This document shows positions 53,637-62,310 of a stretch of DNA of 64,000 bases, piece by piece. The stretch comes from Mangrovibacterium sp041596335 (GTDB taxonomy: Bacteria > Bacteroidota > Bacteroidia > Bacteroidales > Prolixibacteraceae), in assembly GCF_041596335.1 (NCBI RefSeq), contig NZ_JBFHIT010000010.1, positions 1-64,000 of the forward strand. Reading direction: 5' to 3'. The notes under the pieces were generated by a model, which had not been told where the DNA came from, ran no database searches, and was given only the letters and a program-made list of their open reading frames with translations. Position numbers and translations under genes: made by a program. Each line of letters opens with the position of its first letter. The first letter of the stretch is position 1.

Positions 53637-54635
53637 TTAGTGTAAAATTCGGTAAATCATTTCCTTTTGAAGATCTCCGGGGGTGGACGAAACATTGCCA
53701 AGTCCTTTCGATTTCATGTCGAATTCACGCAGGGTTGAAATGATTTCAACAACCTTTTTAATCGGGAATTGCTTAGCTGCAGCAATGTAATCTTTAGTGA
53801 AAAAAGGATGAACCCCTAACGCCGATGTAACAGCATTTTGCGATTTGTCTTCCAGAAAATGGTAGGTTAGTATTTTCATGAAAAACTGGAACAAGCTGGA
53901 AATGGTTCGTGGAAACGGATTGGCATTTGGGTTGGCCGAAAAGTAGTTAATAATTTGGTTGCTCTTTAATACATTTCTGGTTCCCAAAGCGTTTTGCAAT
54001 TCAAAAATATTATAATCCTTGCTAATTCCAATGTTTTGTTCAATGTGGTCGGGGGTTATTTTTGTATTCTCAGGCAAACTAATGATCAGCTTGTCCAGCT
54101 CGTTTGAAACCTTGCTCAGGTCAGTACCCAGATATTCTGCGAGCAGCGCTGAAGCTTGCGGGACAATGGAATAATTCCGGGTTGCCAAGTACGATTTGAT
54201 CCAATCCGGAAGTTTGTTGTCGTATATCTTTTTCGATTCGAATAAAACTCCTTTCTGGGCGACCAGTTTGCTGAATGTTTTTCGTTTATCGAGGCTCTTG
54301 TATTTATAGTTCAAAACCAGAATGGTTGAGTTGAGGGGGTTCTTGACATAGGCCTCCAGTTCTTCTATTTTCTTAATATTCTGAGCTTCCCGCACAATAA
54401 TTACCTGATGGTTGGCCATCATTGGAAATCGCCGGGCATAAGTAATAATCGTGTCGATGTCAGTGTCTTTACCGTACAGGATATGTTGATTGAATCCTTT
54501 TTCGGCATCCGTTAGCACGTGCTGGCTGATGTAGTCCGAGATTTGGTCGATAAAGTAACTTTCTTCACCCATCAGGAAATAAATGGGGTGGTATATCTTT
54601 TTTTTAAGGTTTACTAAAATGTCGTCGAAGGTCAT
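53637..54635 (-). CDS. holA: DNA polymerase III subunit delta
   Basis: A 332-residue clamp-loader subunit that opens the beta sliding clamp. YFLMGEESYFIDQISDYI at the start, AYVKNPLNSTILVLNYKYKSLDKRKTF, WIKSYLATRNYSI and the LLAEYLGTDLSKVSNELDKLIISL segment match HolA. Sixteen bases after amn on the same strand and nine before the rhomboid gene. Confidence 0.94.
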   Translation of the reverse strand: MTFDDILVNLKKKIYHPIYFLMGEESYFIDQISDYISQHVLTDAEKGFNQHILYGKDTDIDTIITYARRFPMMANHQVIIVREAQNIKKIEELEAYVKNPLNSTILVLNYKYKSLDKRKTFSKLVAQKGVLFESKKIYDNKLPDWIKSYLATRNYSIVPQASALLAEYLGTDLSKVSNELDKLIISLPENTKITPDHIEQNIGISKDYNIFELQNALGTRNVLKSNQIINYFSANPNANPFPRTISSLFQFFMKILTYHFLEDKSQNAVTSALGVHPFFTKDYIAAAKQFPIKKVVEIISTLREFDMKSKGLGNVSSTPGDLQKEMIYRILH

Positions 54636-54651
54636 ATTTGTGGTAGGATAT

Positions 54652-55422
54652 TTAAAATTTAAGGTGTTTTACCGAGCGTCCGTTTGTTTTGATTTCGATG
54701 AGTGCTTCAATGCCGATTTTAATGTGTTTTTCTACAAAATCGGTGGTAACTCGTTTGTCGCTCGCATCGGTTTTAATTCCGGTTGAAATCATGGGTTGAT
54801 CGGAGACCAATAGGAGTGCACCGGTCGGGATTTTGTTGGCAAAACCAACCGTGAATATTGTTGCCGTTTCCATGTCGATGGCCATTGCTCTTGTTTTCTT
54901 GAGGTATTTTTTAAAACGTTCATCAAATTCCCAAACCCTGCGGTTTGTCGTGAAAACAACACCAGTCCAGTAATCCATTTTGTTTTCACGGACAGCGGTT
55001 GATACGGCTCGTTGCAGGTTAAAGGCCGGAAGCGCAGGAACCTCTGCCGGAAGATAGTCGTTTGATGTTCCCTCGCTACGTATCGCGGCAATCGGAAGAA
55101 TCAGATCGCCCAGTTTGTTTTTCTTCTTCAATCCACCGCATTTCCCTAAAAACAAAACCGCTTTTGGCATAATCGCGCTGAGCAAATCCATCACTGTAGC
55201 GGCATTTGGGCTACCCATCCCAAAGTTGATGATCGTCATGTCCTCAGCAGTAGCGCTGGGCATATTTTTGTCTTCGCCAAAAACCGGCACATCGAACTGT
55301 TCGGCAAACAGATCCACATAAAGCTGAAAATTAGTCAGCAGAATGTATTCGCCAAATTCTTCTAGCATTCGTCCGGTGTATCTGGGGAGCCAGTTGTCAA
55401 CAATTTCTCTTTTTGTCTTCAT
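54652..55422 (-). CDS. amn: AMP nucleosidase
   Basis: Hydrolyses AMP to adenine and ribose-5-phosphate; a 256-residue phosphorylase-fold enzyme of the short Bacteroidota type, from ATG 55422. IINFGMGSPNAATVMDLLS and LFLGKCGGLKKK correspond to the phosphate/ribose site, AMAIDMETATIFTVGF to the purine-pocket region with the catalytic Glu. First gene of a four-gene minus-strand operon. It is divergent from a PD-(D/E)XK protein gene. Confidence 0.9.
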   Translation of the reverse strand: MKTKREIVDNWLPRYTGRMLEEFGEYILLTNFQLYVDLFAEQFDVPVFGEDKNMPSATAEDMTIINFGMGSPNAATVMDLLSAIMPKAVLFLGKCGGLKKKNKLGDLILPIAAIRSEGTSNDYLPAEVPALPAFNLQRAVSTAVRENKMDYWTGVVFTTNRRVWEFDERFKKYLKKTRAMAIDMETATIFTVGFANKIPTGALLLVSDQPMISTGIKTDASDKRVTTDFVEKHIKIGIEALIEIKTNGRSVKHLKF

Positions 55423-55514
55423 GCGCAATCAATTTTTTGCTTTATTGTAGGGGAGCTAAATAAATCGTTTTTTTGTATTCAGAATTACAAAAATACAACT
55501 TTGCACTGTCTTAA

Positions 55515-55985
55515 ATGTTCACGCAGCTAAATTTACCAACATATTCATTCCGTACCAAGCAAGTTGAAGGCAAAATCCAGATCTTTGATCAGATCAGGAA
55601 GAAATATTTGGTGCTGACCCCCGAGGAGTGGGTCCGTCAAAATTTCATCCGTTATCTGATTGATGAGAAGGGATTTCCGGCTTCGTTGATGGTTGTAGAA
55701 GCAGGTTTGAAATTAAATCAAAACCAGTTTCGAGCCGATTTGGTGGTGTACAACAAAAGCCGGAGCCCGCTGATGATTGTTGAGTTTAAAGCACCTGAAA
55801 TTAAAATTACGCAGAAAACGTTCGACCAGATCGCGCGGTATAATCTGACCTTCGAAGTTCCGTATTTGATTGTATCCAATGGAATGAATCACTACTGTTG
55901 CCAGGTCGATTTTGAAAAGCGGAATTATCGCTTCTTGCAGGAAATTCCAACGTTCATGGAGCTTTGCAGCGTTGAGAATCTATAA
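55515..55985 (+). CDS. Stand-alone HsdR N-terminal/PD-(D/E)XK nuclease-like protein
   Basis: A 156-residue protein resembling the nuclease end of type I restriction HsdR subunits. The active-site pattern is visible: Asp in FRADLVVYN and E-x-K in MIVEFKAPEI. A Cys pair (HYCCQV) follows. No hsdM, hsdS or helicase gene lies nearby, so it is not part of a full restriction system here. As far as I know similar single-domain proteins sit beside holA and amn in other Bacteroidota, which suggests a housekeeping role in DNA metabolism, but none is established. It overlaps the GNAT gene by six bases tail to tail. Confidence 0.82.
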   Translation: MFTQLNLPTYSFRTKQVEGKIQIFDQIRKKYLVLTPEEWVRQNFIRYLIDEKGFPASLMVVEAGLKLNQNQFRADLVVYNKSRSPLMIVEFKAPEIKITQKTFDQIARYNLTFEVPYLIVSNGMNHYCCQVDFEKRNYRFLQEIPTFMELCSVENL

Positions 55986-56507
55986 AATTCGCTGGTAAAG
56001 GTATTCGTCAATTCTTCCTGAAGGCAATTTCAACCAATCTTTTTTAGTGCCGGAAAGCTGAAAGCCGCATTTCTCGAAAAGGCCAACGCTGGCTGGGTTG
56101 TTGGCGCCAATGTTCGCAAATAGTTGGTGCAGTCCCAGCGTATCTTTAGCGTATCGGCACAGCAGCATGATTGCATCGGAGGCGTATCCTTGTTGGCGGT
56201 TTTCATTGGCATGAATTAAAATGCCAATCCCGGCCCGTTGATGAAAAGGGTCGAAATCGAACAAATCGATGGCACCTACTGCTTCCGATTTTTCATTTTG
56301 AATGATCAATCGCAGTTGCTTGCTTTCGTAAATGTCGCGATGCGATTCGGCAATGTATTGTTTCAGGATGAAGCGAGAGAACGGCGTCAGCGTGTTGCTG
56401 ATTTGCCAAACGGTGCTGTCGTTTTCCCATTTATAAAGCAAATCCAGATCTTCCGGCTCCAACGGGCGAAGATTTATTTTTCCAAAGGTAAGTGCGGCAA
56501 TGTTCAT
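55980..56507 (-). CDS. GNAT-family N-acetyltransferase
   Basis: A 175-residue acetyltransferase of the RimJ/SpeG-like type. LRPLEPEDLDLLYKWEND begins the domain, GIGILIHANENRQQGYASDAIML holds the acetyl-CoA motif A, and NPASVGLFEKCGF is the classical C-terminal motif. The acceptor may be a polyamine or a protein N-terminus and is not known. Its ATG overlaps the TGA of the upstream glycosyltransferase gene (ATGA), so translation is coupled. Confidence 0.92.
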   Translation of the reverse strand: MNIAALTFGKINLRPLEPEDLDLLYKWENDSTVWQISNTLTPFSRFILKQYIAESHRDIYESKQLRLIIQNEKSEAVGAIDLFDFDPFHQRAGIGILIHANENRQQGYASDAIMLLCRYAKDTLGLHQLFANIGANNPASVGLFEKCGFQLSGTKKDWLKLPSGRIDEYLYQRIL

Positions 56508-58453
56508 CGTCCTAAGTTTTTCCAGTTGCGAACTATCAGTTCCAGGTCGTTCAAAAGTCGGTAATTTTTCGCATACAGGCGATCATTTTCCAGCTTTTTT
56601 GCTTCGTCGAAGCTCGGTTCAAAAGGGGACGACGGTGATAGAACACCTGGTTTTAAGGTCGGCAGGTGAGGATCTGATTCCGCAGGACAGCCATAGCCGA
56701 CCCATGTTTTATGGCCCCGAATTATATCCACACAGTTTTGCCTCAATCCGCGTCTGTTTTTAAACGTTGAAAATAGAAGCGGGTAAAGAAAAAGCAATAC
56801 GCATGCGACTTTTACATCGAGCCATCGCTTCAATATCCGGTTCATTCTGGTCGATAGCGGGCTGGCTTTCAGTTGATAAAGTTCACTGTTTGAGTTCGGA
56901 GAGTTGCTGCCAATGATGGTGAAACTTTCTTGGGGTGCGATCTTAAATGCAAGATTTCGACCATTTAAATCGAGCATGTAATCAATAATTTGACCAGAGG
57001 GTACATCTTTTCCGCTGAAAATCAGTTCGTCAGGCTTGTGAATGTCGATGACTTCACGAATTTGATTGTTTCGCCCCAGATATTGGCCATCGGGTAGTTG
57101 ATCATTGGGCGAAATCAATCCGATCAGTTCGATGTGCGACTGGCTTAGTTGAAGCAGTTTCCGGATTCGGTCGGCTTCTACGGTGCCTGCCATCAGGATA
57201 ATTCGTTTGGCCTGAGTTTCCTGCAGGCGGAAGTTGGCACGCCCGGTTTTGCTCAGAAGTATTCGGGTAATGGTCAATGTAAGCAGGGTCCATCCAAATG
57301 TGAGGAAAATGAGTGCGCGTGAAAAACGCCAGCTTTCGTCGAGAAATGAATAAACTAAGCTAATGACGATTGTGCCAGCCAAAATTCCACGTATGAGCCT
57401 TTTAAGAGAGACAGGATTGGTGTACCCTTTGGATAGGCCGATGCAAATAAGCCAAATCAAAACATATCCGGGTACAATATATTGCGTGAATAGAGGCGGG
57501 AAATGGCCCGGCTCAAATTGAATGTGCTCCCAAAAAGGAATCAGGACGGAGAATCCCAACATAATGAGCAGCGCGTCAATAAGTGGGTAGAGTAGCACTC
57601 GGGAAAGATTGTTGAAGACAGATAAAAAGGCTTTGAAATAAATAGCCAGCTTAATGGCCAGATTAAAGAGTTTGTTGTGTCGGTTAGAGAAGTGCTTTTC
57701 CGAGAATATTAACATCGCGTTGTAGAACAATTTCACATAATTGAGACTGCCTTTTTTTGTGCTTTCACCTTTGTAGTGAATGATTGTCGTTTCGGGGAAA
57801 TAGAAGTTCCTGAATCCACTCTGACTGATTCGATACGAAAGATCGATGTCTTCGCCATACATGAAAAAGGTTTCGTCGAGCAAGCCCGATTTTTTCAATG
57901 CCGATTGGCGCATGAACATAAAGGCTCCGGCTAAGACTTCAACTTCCTGAATTGAGTCGGCCGATAAATGTCCCAGATAGTAATAAGCGAATTTTTTTGA
58001 TTTTGGGAATAAGCTCGTTAGTCCGAAGATTTTACAGAAAGCTACCCAGGGAGTTGGAAGTCCGCGCTTCGATTCCGGTAAATACCGACCGTTGCCGTCA
58101 ATCATTTTAACGCCCATCGCCCCGGCATCCGGCCGGTCGTCCATGAAACTCAGACATTTGGAGAAGCAGTCGGCTTCAACCAGCGTGTCGGGATTGAGCA
58201 AGAGGACATACTCTCCCCGGGCAATCCGAATTGCCTGATTGTTCGCTTTCGAAAAACCGGTATTCTCGGAGTTCTCAATTAAATGGATCGAAGGAAATTT
58301 CTGACGCAGCATCCGACAGGAACCATCTACCGAATTGTTGTCCACAACGATGATTTCACCATCAATGGCAGTCAAGGCCTTTTCAACTGAATATAGGCAT
58401 TGTTCGAGGAAATGCTTGACATTGTAATTGACGATGATAACCGATAGTTTCAT
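56504..58453 (-). CDS. GT2 glycosyltransferase fused to a degenerate phosphoglycosyl transferase
   Basis: A 649-residue fusion. Residues 1-265 are a family 2 glycosyltransferase (SVIIVNYNVKHFLEQCL, LLLNPDTLVEAD with the metal-binding Asp, GAFMFMRQSAL, YGEDIDLSYRISQSG). Several membrane helices follow at ~285-400. Residues ~410-535 look like the Rossmann-like N-terminal module of polyprenyl-phosphate sugar transferases, and residues ~545-645 like their catalytic domain (ILKRWLDVKVA, HKTWVGYG, LKPGV, YAKNYRLLNDLEL). The usual catalytic Asp-Glu pair ahead of the GPRP motif is not found, so the second activity is probably lost. Located between recR (9 bases upstream) and GNAT, as an operon. Confidence 0.85.
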   Translation of the reverse strand: MKLSVIIVNYNVKHFLEQCLYSVEKALTAIDGEIIVVDNNSVDGSCRMLRQKFPSIHLIENSENTGFSKANNQAIRIARGEYVLLLNPDTLVEADCFSKCLSFMDDRPDAGAMGVKMIDGNGRYLPESKRGLPTPWVAFCKIFGLTSLFPKSKKFAYYYLGHLSADSIQEVEVLAGAFMFMRQSALKKSGLLDETFFMYGEDIDLSYRISQSGFRNFYFPETTIIHYKGESTKKGSLNYVKLFYNAMLIFSEKHFSNRHNKLFNLAIKLAIYFKAFLSVFNNLSRVLLYPLIDALLIMLGFSVLIPFWEHIQFEPGHFPPLFTQYIVPGYVLIWLICIGLSKGYTNPVSLKRLIRGILAGTIVISLVYSFLDESWRFSRALIFLTFGWTLLTLTITRILLSKTGRANFRLQETQAKRIILMAGTVEADRIRKLLQLSQSHIELIGLISPNDQLPDGQYLGRNNQIREVIDIHKPDELIFSGKDVPSGQIIDYMLDLNGRNLAFKIAPQESFTIIGSNSPNSNSELYQLKASPLSTRMNRILKRWLDVKVACVLLFLYPLLFSTFKNRRGLRQNCVDIIRGHKTWVGYGCPAESDPHLPTLKPGVLSPSSPFEPSFDEAKKLENDRLYAKNYRLLNDLELIVRNWKNLGR

Positions 58454-58462
58454 GGGGTAGAT

Positions 58463-59089
58463 TTACTGTGACAGAGAGTTCTCGAAATCGAGTCTGTTTT
58501 TAATAGAACGTCCAAGCGTTAGTTCGTCGGCATACTCCAGTTCGTCGCCTACCGATACTCCCCGAGCCAGAGTTGAGATTTTTATTTTGAATTCCTTCAG
58601 CTTTTTATAAATGTAAAAGTTGGTGGTGTCGCCTTCCATAGTCGTGCTGAGTGCTAAAATCACTTCGCTGACCTTTCCCTCGCGAACTCGCTCAATCAAT
58701 GAGTTGATTTCCAGGTCGGCCGGGCCTATGCCGTCCATAGGCGAAATAATGCCTCCCAAAACATGGTAGAGTCCAATGAATTGGCGGGTATTTTCAATGG
58801 CCATCACATCGCGAATCGTTTCCACAACGCAAATTATCTCGCCGGTACGGTCGGGATGACTGCAAATGTTGCAAATATCGTGGTCGGAAATGTTGTGGCA
58901 AACTTTGCAGTGTTTTATTTCTGTTCGTGCCTGGATGATGCTGTTCCCAAAAATTTCAACATCGTTTTTTTCCTGTTTCAACAAATGCAGCACCAGTCGC
59001 AGAGCCGTTTTTCGTCCGATCCCCGGAAGTTTGGAGAATTCGTTTACTGCATTTTCCAACAATCGTGAGGGAAATTTTTCAATCATCAT
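58463..59089 (-). CDS. recR: Recombination protein RecR
   Basis: A 208-residue protein of recombinational repair (RecFOR pathway), loading RecA with RecO. The helix-hairpin-helix LPGIGRKTALRLVLHLL, the four-cysteine zinc finger CKVCHNISDHDICNIC, and the Toprim segment IICVVETIRDVMAIENT are intact, as is the C-terminal Walker-like ALSTTMEGDTT. First gene of the recR-GT2-GNAT operon. ATG at 59087-59089, with a second in-frame ATG right after. Confidence 0.98.
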   Translation of the reverse strand: MMIEKFPSRLLENAVNEFSKLPGIGRKTALRLVLHLLKQEKNDVEIFGNSIIQARTEIKHCKVCHNISDHDICNICSHPDRTGEIICVVETIRDVMAIENTRQFIGLYHVLGGIISPMDGIGPADLEINSLIERVREGKVSEVILALSTTMEGDTTNFYIYKKLKEFKIKISTLARGVSVGDELEYADELTLGRSIKNRLDFENSLSQ

Positions 59090-59228
59090 ACCCAGATCCC
59101 AATTTAGTAGAGGTCAAAAATAACACGAGAATTTCAATTCAACGTATAAAGGGGGGAATTTCTGCGAGATTGGGATGTGGTTTGTCCTATGAAAAAAAGG
59201 AACAGATTTTCATCTATTCCTTTTCAAG

Positions 59229-59269
59229 TAGCGAGAGGCGGGTATGATCCGCCGACCTCATGATTATGA
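59229..59269 (-). other. 3' tRNA remnant (CAU anticodon), putative attachment site of a mobile island
   Basis: Read on the minus strand, the segment starts in the anticodon loop (TTCATAA), continues through the anticodon 3' stem (TCATG), the variable loop AGGTC, a perfect 5-bp T-stem (GGCGG/CCGCC) and the acceptor 3' strand TCTCGCT plus discriminator A. The bases beyond 59269 do not complete the anticodon stem (CATGA expected), so homology stops there. The T-loop ATCATAC departs from the usual TTCRANY, as expected for a non-functional copy. It lies 182 bases before an integrase gene. The anticodon CAU could be Met or Ile2. Confidence 0.8.
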
Positions 59270-59451
59270 AACAGAAAGAATCTGGTTTCTTTAATTTCTA
59301 TAATTTTATATCTATTATGCAATTGTCAGTAGGGTAGTATTTTATGTTGGTAGGCGAACTGTTTCTTATTTGCTTAATTTGGATGGATAGACTAATTTTG
59401 TGTGCAAATTGTGTGCGAATTTTTATTGCACACAGAAAAAATCAGGAGCCC

Positions 59452-60684
59452 ATGTTTACTTATGCAAATAATGGAATAACAGTCGCCTCAATTCTTGATC
59501 AACGCAAAGAATTGAAAGGAGAGATATTTCCTGTAAAGATACGTGTAACTTTTAAAAGAGTACGAAAATACTACGCTACAGGAAAGAAAATGAGCATAGA
59601 TGATTGGGACAACTTACCGGAAACGAGAAGTCGAAATAAGATTTCAGTACGTGATGATATTCAATATTCGTTCGAAAAAGTAAAAGATGCTGTAATAAAA
59701 TTAGAACGGGAAGGCGGTTTTTCGCTGGCTGCATTAAACAGTTACCTCGGGAAAAATGCAAGTGATACATTAAATCAAGCTTTTCAGTTAAAAATAGAGA
59801 ACCTGCGCGGGAATGAACAGATTAACAGCCATGAGTATTATAGCTATACATTGAAAAGTATTGAAAAATTTGCGGGCAAAAATATTGGTTTCGATTCAGT
59901 TACTCCGGATTGGTTGCGCAAATTCGAGAAACATCTGTTGCAGGAAGGTAAGTCTTATACCACAGTGGGGATGAGATGTCGGGCAATTCGAGCCGTAATG
60001 AACATTGCAAAAGAAGCTCATATTGTTAAAGAAAGTCAATATCCTTTTGGTAGGGGGAAATATGAGATCCCGACCGGACAGGGAAGAAAGCTTGCATTGA
60101 CGCTACAACAGATTAAACAGCTCGTGAATTATTCTGATGGTAGCGAGGCGATTGAACATGCGAGGGACATGTGGTTTTTCTCCTATCTCTGTAATGGGAT
60201 CAACTTTGCGGATATGCTGACATTGAAACGTTCGAATATAAAGAATGGGGAGATATCGTTTATGAGAGCAAAGACAAGAACCACGGCAAAAGTAAAAAAG
60301 GGAATTAGTGCTATCGTAACGACGGAGATGGAGGCTATCATGACGCGATGGGGGAATAAGGACAAAAGCCCAGATAGTTACATCTTTAACTTTCTCAAAG
60401 GTGATGAATCGCCAGCAAGAATAAAGGCCAGGACAAGGGATGTTATAAGTAATTGCAATCGTCGCCTTCGAAAAATAGGGAAAGCCATTGGTATAGAGGG
60501 ATTAAGTACTTATTCTGCCCGACATTCCTTCGCAACTGTTTTAAAAAGATCAGGTTCAAACATCGCCTATATCTCGGAAAGCTTAGGCCATAATGATTTG
60601 AAGACGACAGAAAACTATTTGGCCTCTTTTGAAAAAGAAGAACGGGTTAAGAACGCAAGTTTTCTGACGAATTTTGGCGATTAA
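59452..60684 (+). CDS. Tyrosine recombinase (integrase), Bacteroidota mobile-element type
   Basis: A 410-residue site-specific recombinase from ATG 59452, preceded by the ribosome-binding site CAGGAG. The N-terminal ~100 residues form an arm-binding domain (GEIFPVKIRVTFKRVRKYY), ~105-205 a SAM-like core-binding domain, and ~215-400 the catalytic domain. Catalytic residues that can be placed are Arg357 (SARHSFAT), His380 (LGHNDLKTT) and the nucleophile Tyr389. At the usual first Arg of box I the sequence reads SYLCNGINFADM, so Asn248 takes that place; I recall this in some Bacteroidota integrases, so it may be normal. It is transcribed into the island, away from the tRNA remnant. Confidence 0.92.
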   Translation: MFTYANNGITVASILDQRKELKGEIFPVKIRVTFKRVRKYYATGKKMSIDDWDNLPETRSRNKISVRDDIQYSFEKVKDAVIKLEREGGFSLAALNSYLGKNASDTLNQAFQLKIENLRGNEQINSHEYYSYTLKSIEKFAGKNIGFDSVTPDWLRKFEKHLLQEGKSYTTVGMRCRAIRAVMNIAKEAHIVKESQYPFGRGKYEIPTGQGRKLALTLQQIKQLVNYSDGSEAIEHARDMWFFSYLCNGINFADMLTLKRSNIKNGEISFMRAKTRTTAKVKKGISAIVTTEMEAIMTRWGNKDKSPDSYIFNFLKGDESPARIKARTRDVISNCNRRLRKIGKAIGIEGLSTYSARHSFATVLKRSGSNIAYISESLGHNDLKTTENYLASFEKEERVKNASFLTNFGD

Positions 60685-60727
60685 ACGATTTTCAAATTTG
60701 TATTTTTATAGACCCAAATAAACCTGC

Positions 60728-62308
60728 ATGGCAATACACATTAATATTGAAAAGTTGATTTCTGGAAAAATCGTTGAAGGTGAACGGATAGAGTACAAAA
60801 AGGGATGGAACCCGGCAGCGATTTATCGGACAATCTGTGCATTCGCCAATGATTTTGAGAATATTGGTGGAGGCTATATCATTGTTGGCGCTGAAGAAGA
60901 AAAAGGAAGGGCAAAACGTCCTGTTACCGGTATTGCTGTCGATGAACTGGATGCTATTCAAAAGAAGATGGTCGAATACAACAAATTGATCAACCCTCAC
61001 TACGATCCTAAAATCAGCATTGAAACAATTGATGATGCTTCAATTCTGGTCATATGGGTTCCGGGAGGAAATCAGCGCCCTTACGAGGTTCCCGAAGATG
61101 TAACTGTAAAGAAAAATAAAAAACACCGGTACTACATCCGGAGATATGCAAGTACAGTCCAGGCAGACAAAGACGAACGCGACGAATTGATAAGCCTCAC
61201 CCGTCAAACACCGTTCGACGACAGGATTAATACGCAAGCAAGTGTTGAAGATATATCACCGCTCTTAGTCAGGGAATATTTACAGAATGTGAACAGCTCC
61301 CTGGCAGAACAAATTGAAACCACCCCCATTAATGAGATTTACAGGGCAATGGATTTGATAAGCGGGCCCAGCGAATTGCTTTATCCCAAAAATATTGCCT
61401 TGATGATGTTTAATTACCGGCCGGAGAAGTTCTTTCCCTATTCTCGAATCGAAATTGTTGAATTTCCCAATGGCTTGGGCGACCCTGTATTTTTTGAGAA
61501 ACCAGCGATAACGGGCCCGGTTTATGTGCAGATACAAAAAGCACTGGGCCAACTGGAAAGTATTGTATTAAAAGAACGAATCCATAAATTGCCTGACCGG
61601 GCAGAAGCCCAAAGGGTCTGGAACTACCCGTTCCGTGCCTTGGAGGAAAGTGTTGTGAATGCCTTATATCACAGAAATTGGGAAATCAGGGAACCGGTTG
61701 AAATACGGATTTTACCGGATTGTATTGAGATCGTCAACCAGGGAGGTCCTGACCGAAGTGCCAAAATGGAGGAGATTCAAAAAGGGCTAATTCATAACCG
61801 AAGGTATCGGAATCGGAGGATTGGCGATTTCCTGAAAGAATTGGACATGACTGAAGGCAGGGGAACCGGGATTCCAATTATCCGCAGGGAAATGGAGAGG
61901 AACGGTTCGCCCGAACCTCGATTTGAAACCGACGAGAATTACAGTTACTTCATAACAACTCTTCCAATACATCCCGCTTTCTTCGCAGAAGATGAAATAA
62001 GCGAGGGTGTAAACAAAGGAGTAAAAACCAATGCCAGTCAACATGATAATGTTTTAAGGCTTATTCGCGAGGGTGTAAATGAGGGTGTAAATGAGGGTGT
62101 AAATGAAAATGTCTATGACATCATAAGCATTCTTACGAATGTAGCAGGACTGAATGCAGTAGAGATTGCATCCCGTACAAAAAGAGGACTTTCTACTATT
62201 GAACGATACTTACGTTTGCTGCGGAAAAAAGAAATCATTGAATTTAGGGGAGCACCTAAAACTGGCGGCTATCACCTAACGGAAAAAGCAAAGAAATTGT
62301 TGAAATAG
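60728..62308 (+). CDS. Schlafen-AlbA_2 domain protein with GHKL-type ATP-binding and winged-helix C-terminus
   Basis: A 526-residue putative transcriptional regulator. Residues ~8-130 are the AlbA_2 (Schlafen-like) nucleic-acid-binding domain: EGERIEYKKGWNPAAIYRTICAFAND and GGGYIIVGAEE. Residues ~295-400 resemble the HATPase_c_4 domain (EESVVNALYHRNWE, then GRGTGIPIIRREM). After a linker with EGVNEGVNEGVNEN (448-461) comes a winged helix (IASRTKRGLSTIERYLRLLRKKEII). Such proteins are common in Bacteroidota mobile elements and are often called RecG-like, but no helicase domain is present. It is 43 bases after the integrase and two bases before the next gene, so it belongs to one operon. Confidence 0.85.
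   Translation: MAIHINIEKLISGKIVEGERIEYKKGWNPAAIYRTICAFANDFENIGGGYIIVGAEEEKGRAKRPVTGIAVDELDAIQKKMVEYNKLINPHYDPKISIETIDDASILVIWVPGGNQRPYEVPEDVTVKKNKKHRYYIRRYASTVQADKDERDELISLTRQTPFDDRINTQASVEDISPLLVREYLQNVNSSLAEQIETTPINEIYRAMDLISGPSELLYPKNIALMMFNYRPEKFFPYSRIEIVEFPNGLGDPVFFEKPAITGPVYVQIQKALGQLESIVLKERIHKLPDRAEAQRVWNYPFRALEESVVNALYHRNWEIREPVEIRILPDCIEIVNQGGPDRSAKMEEIQKGLIHNRRYRNRRIGDFLKELDMTEGRGTGIPIIRREMERNGSPEPRFETDENYSYFITTLPIHPAFFAEDEISEGVNKGVKTNASQHDNVLRLIREGVNEGVNEGVNENVYDIISILTNVAGLNAVEIASRTKRGLSTIERYLRLLRKKEIIEFRGAPKTGGYHLTEKAKKLLK
62069..62104 (+). repeat. Three copies of a 12-bp in-frame repeat
   Basis: GAGGGTGTAAAT occurs three times head to tail and encodes EGVNEGVNEGVN in the hinge between the ATPase-like and winged-helix domains. 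A related GAGGGTGTAAAC lies at 62004. Slippage by 12 bp would change linker length without breaking the frame. Confidence 0.85.
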
Positions 62309-62310
62309 TC

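Noticed and set aside
55515..55985. Type I restriction system
   Set aside because: Only the nuclease-like N-terminal domain is present; no methyltransferase, specificity or helicase gene occurs nearby.
62069..62104. Short tandem repeat as an array of regulatory iterons
   Set aside because: The units lie inside a coding frame, encode EGVN and number only three, so a protein hinge explains them better.
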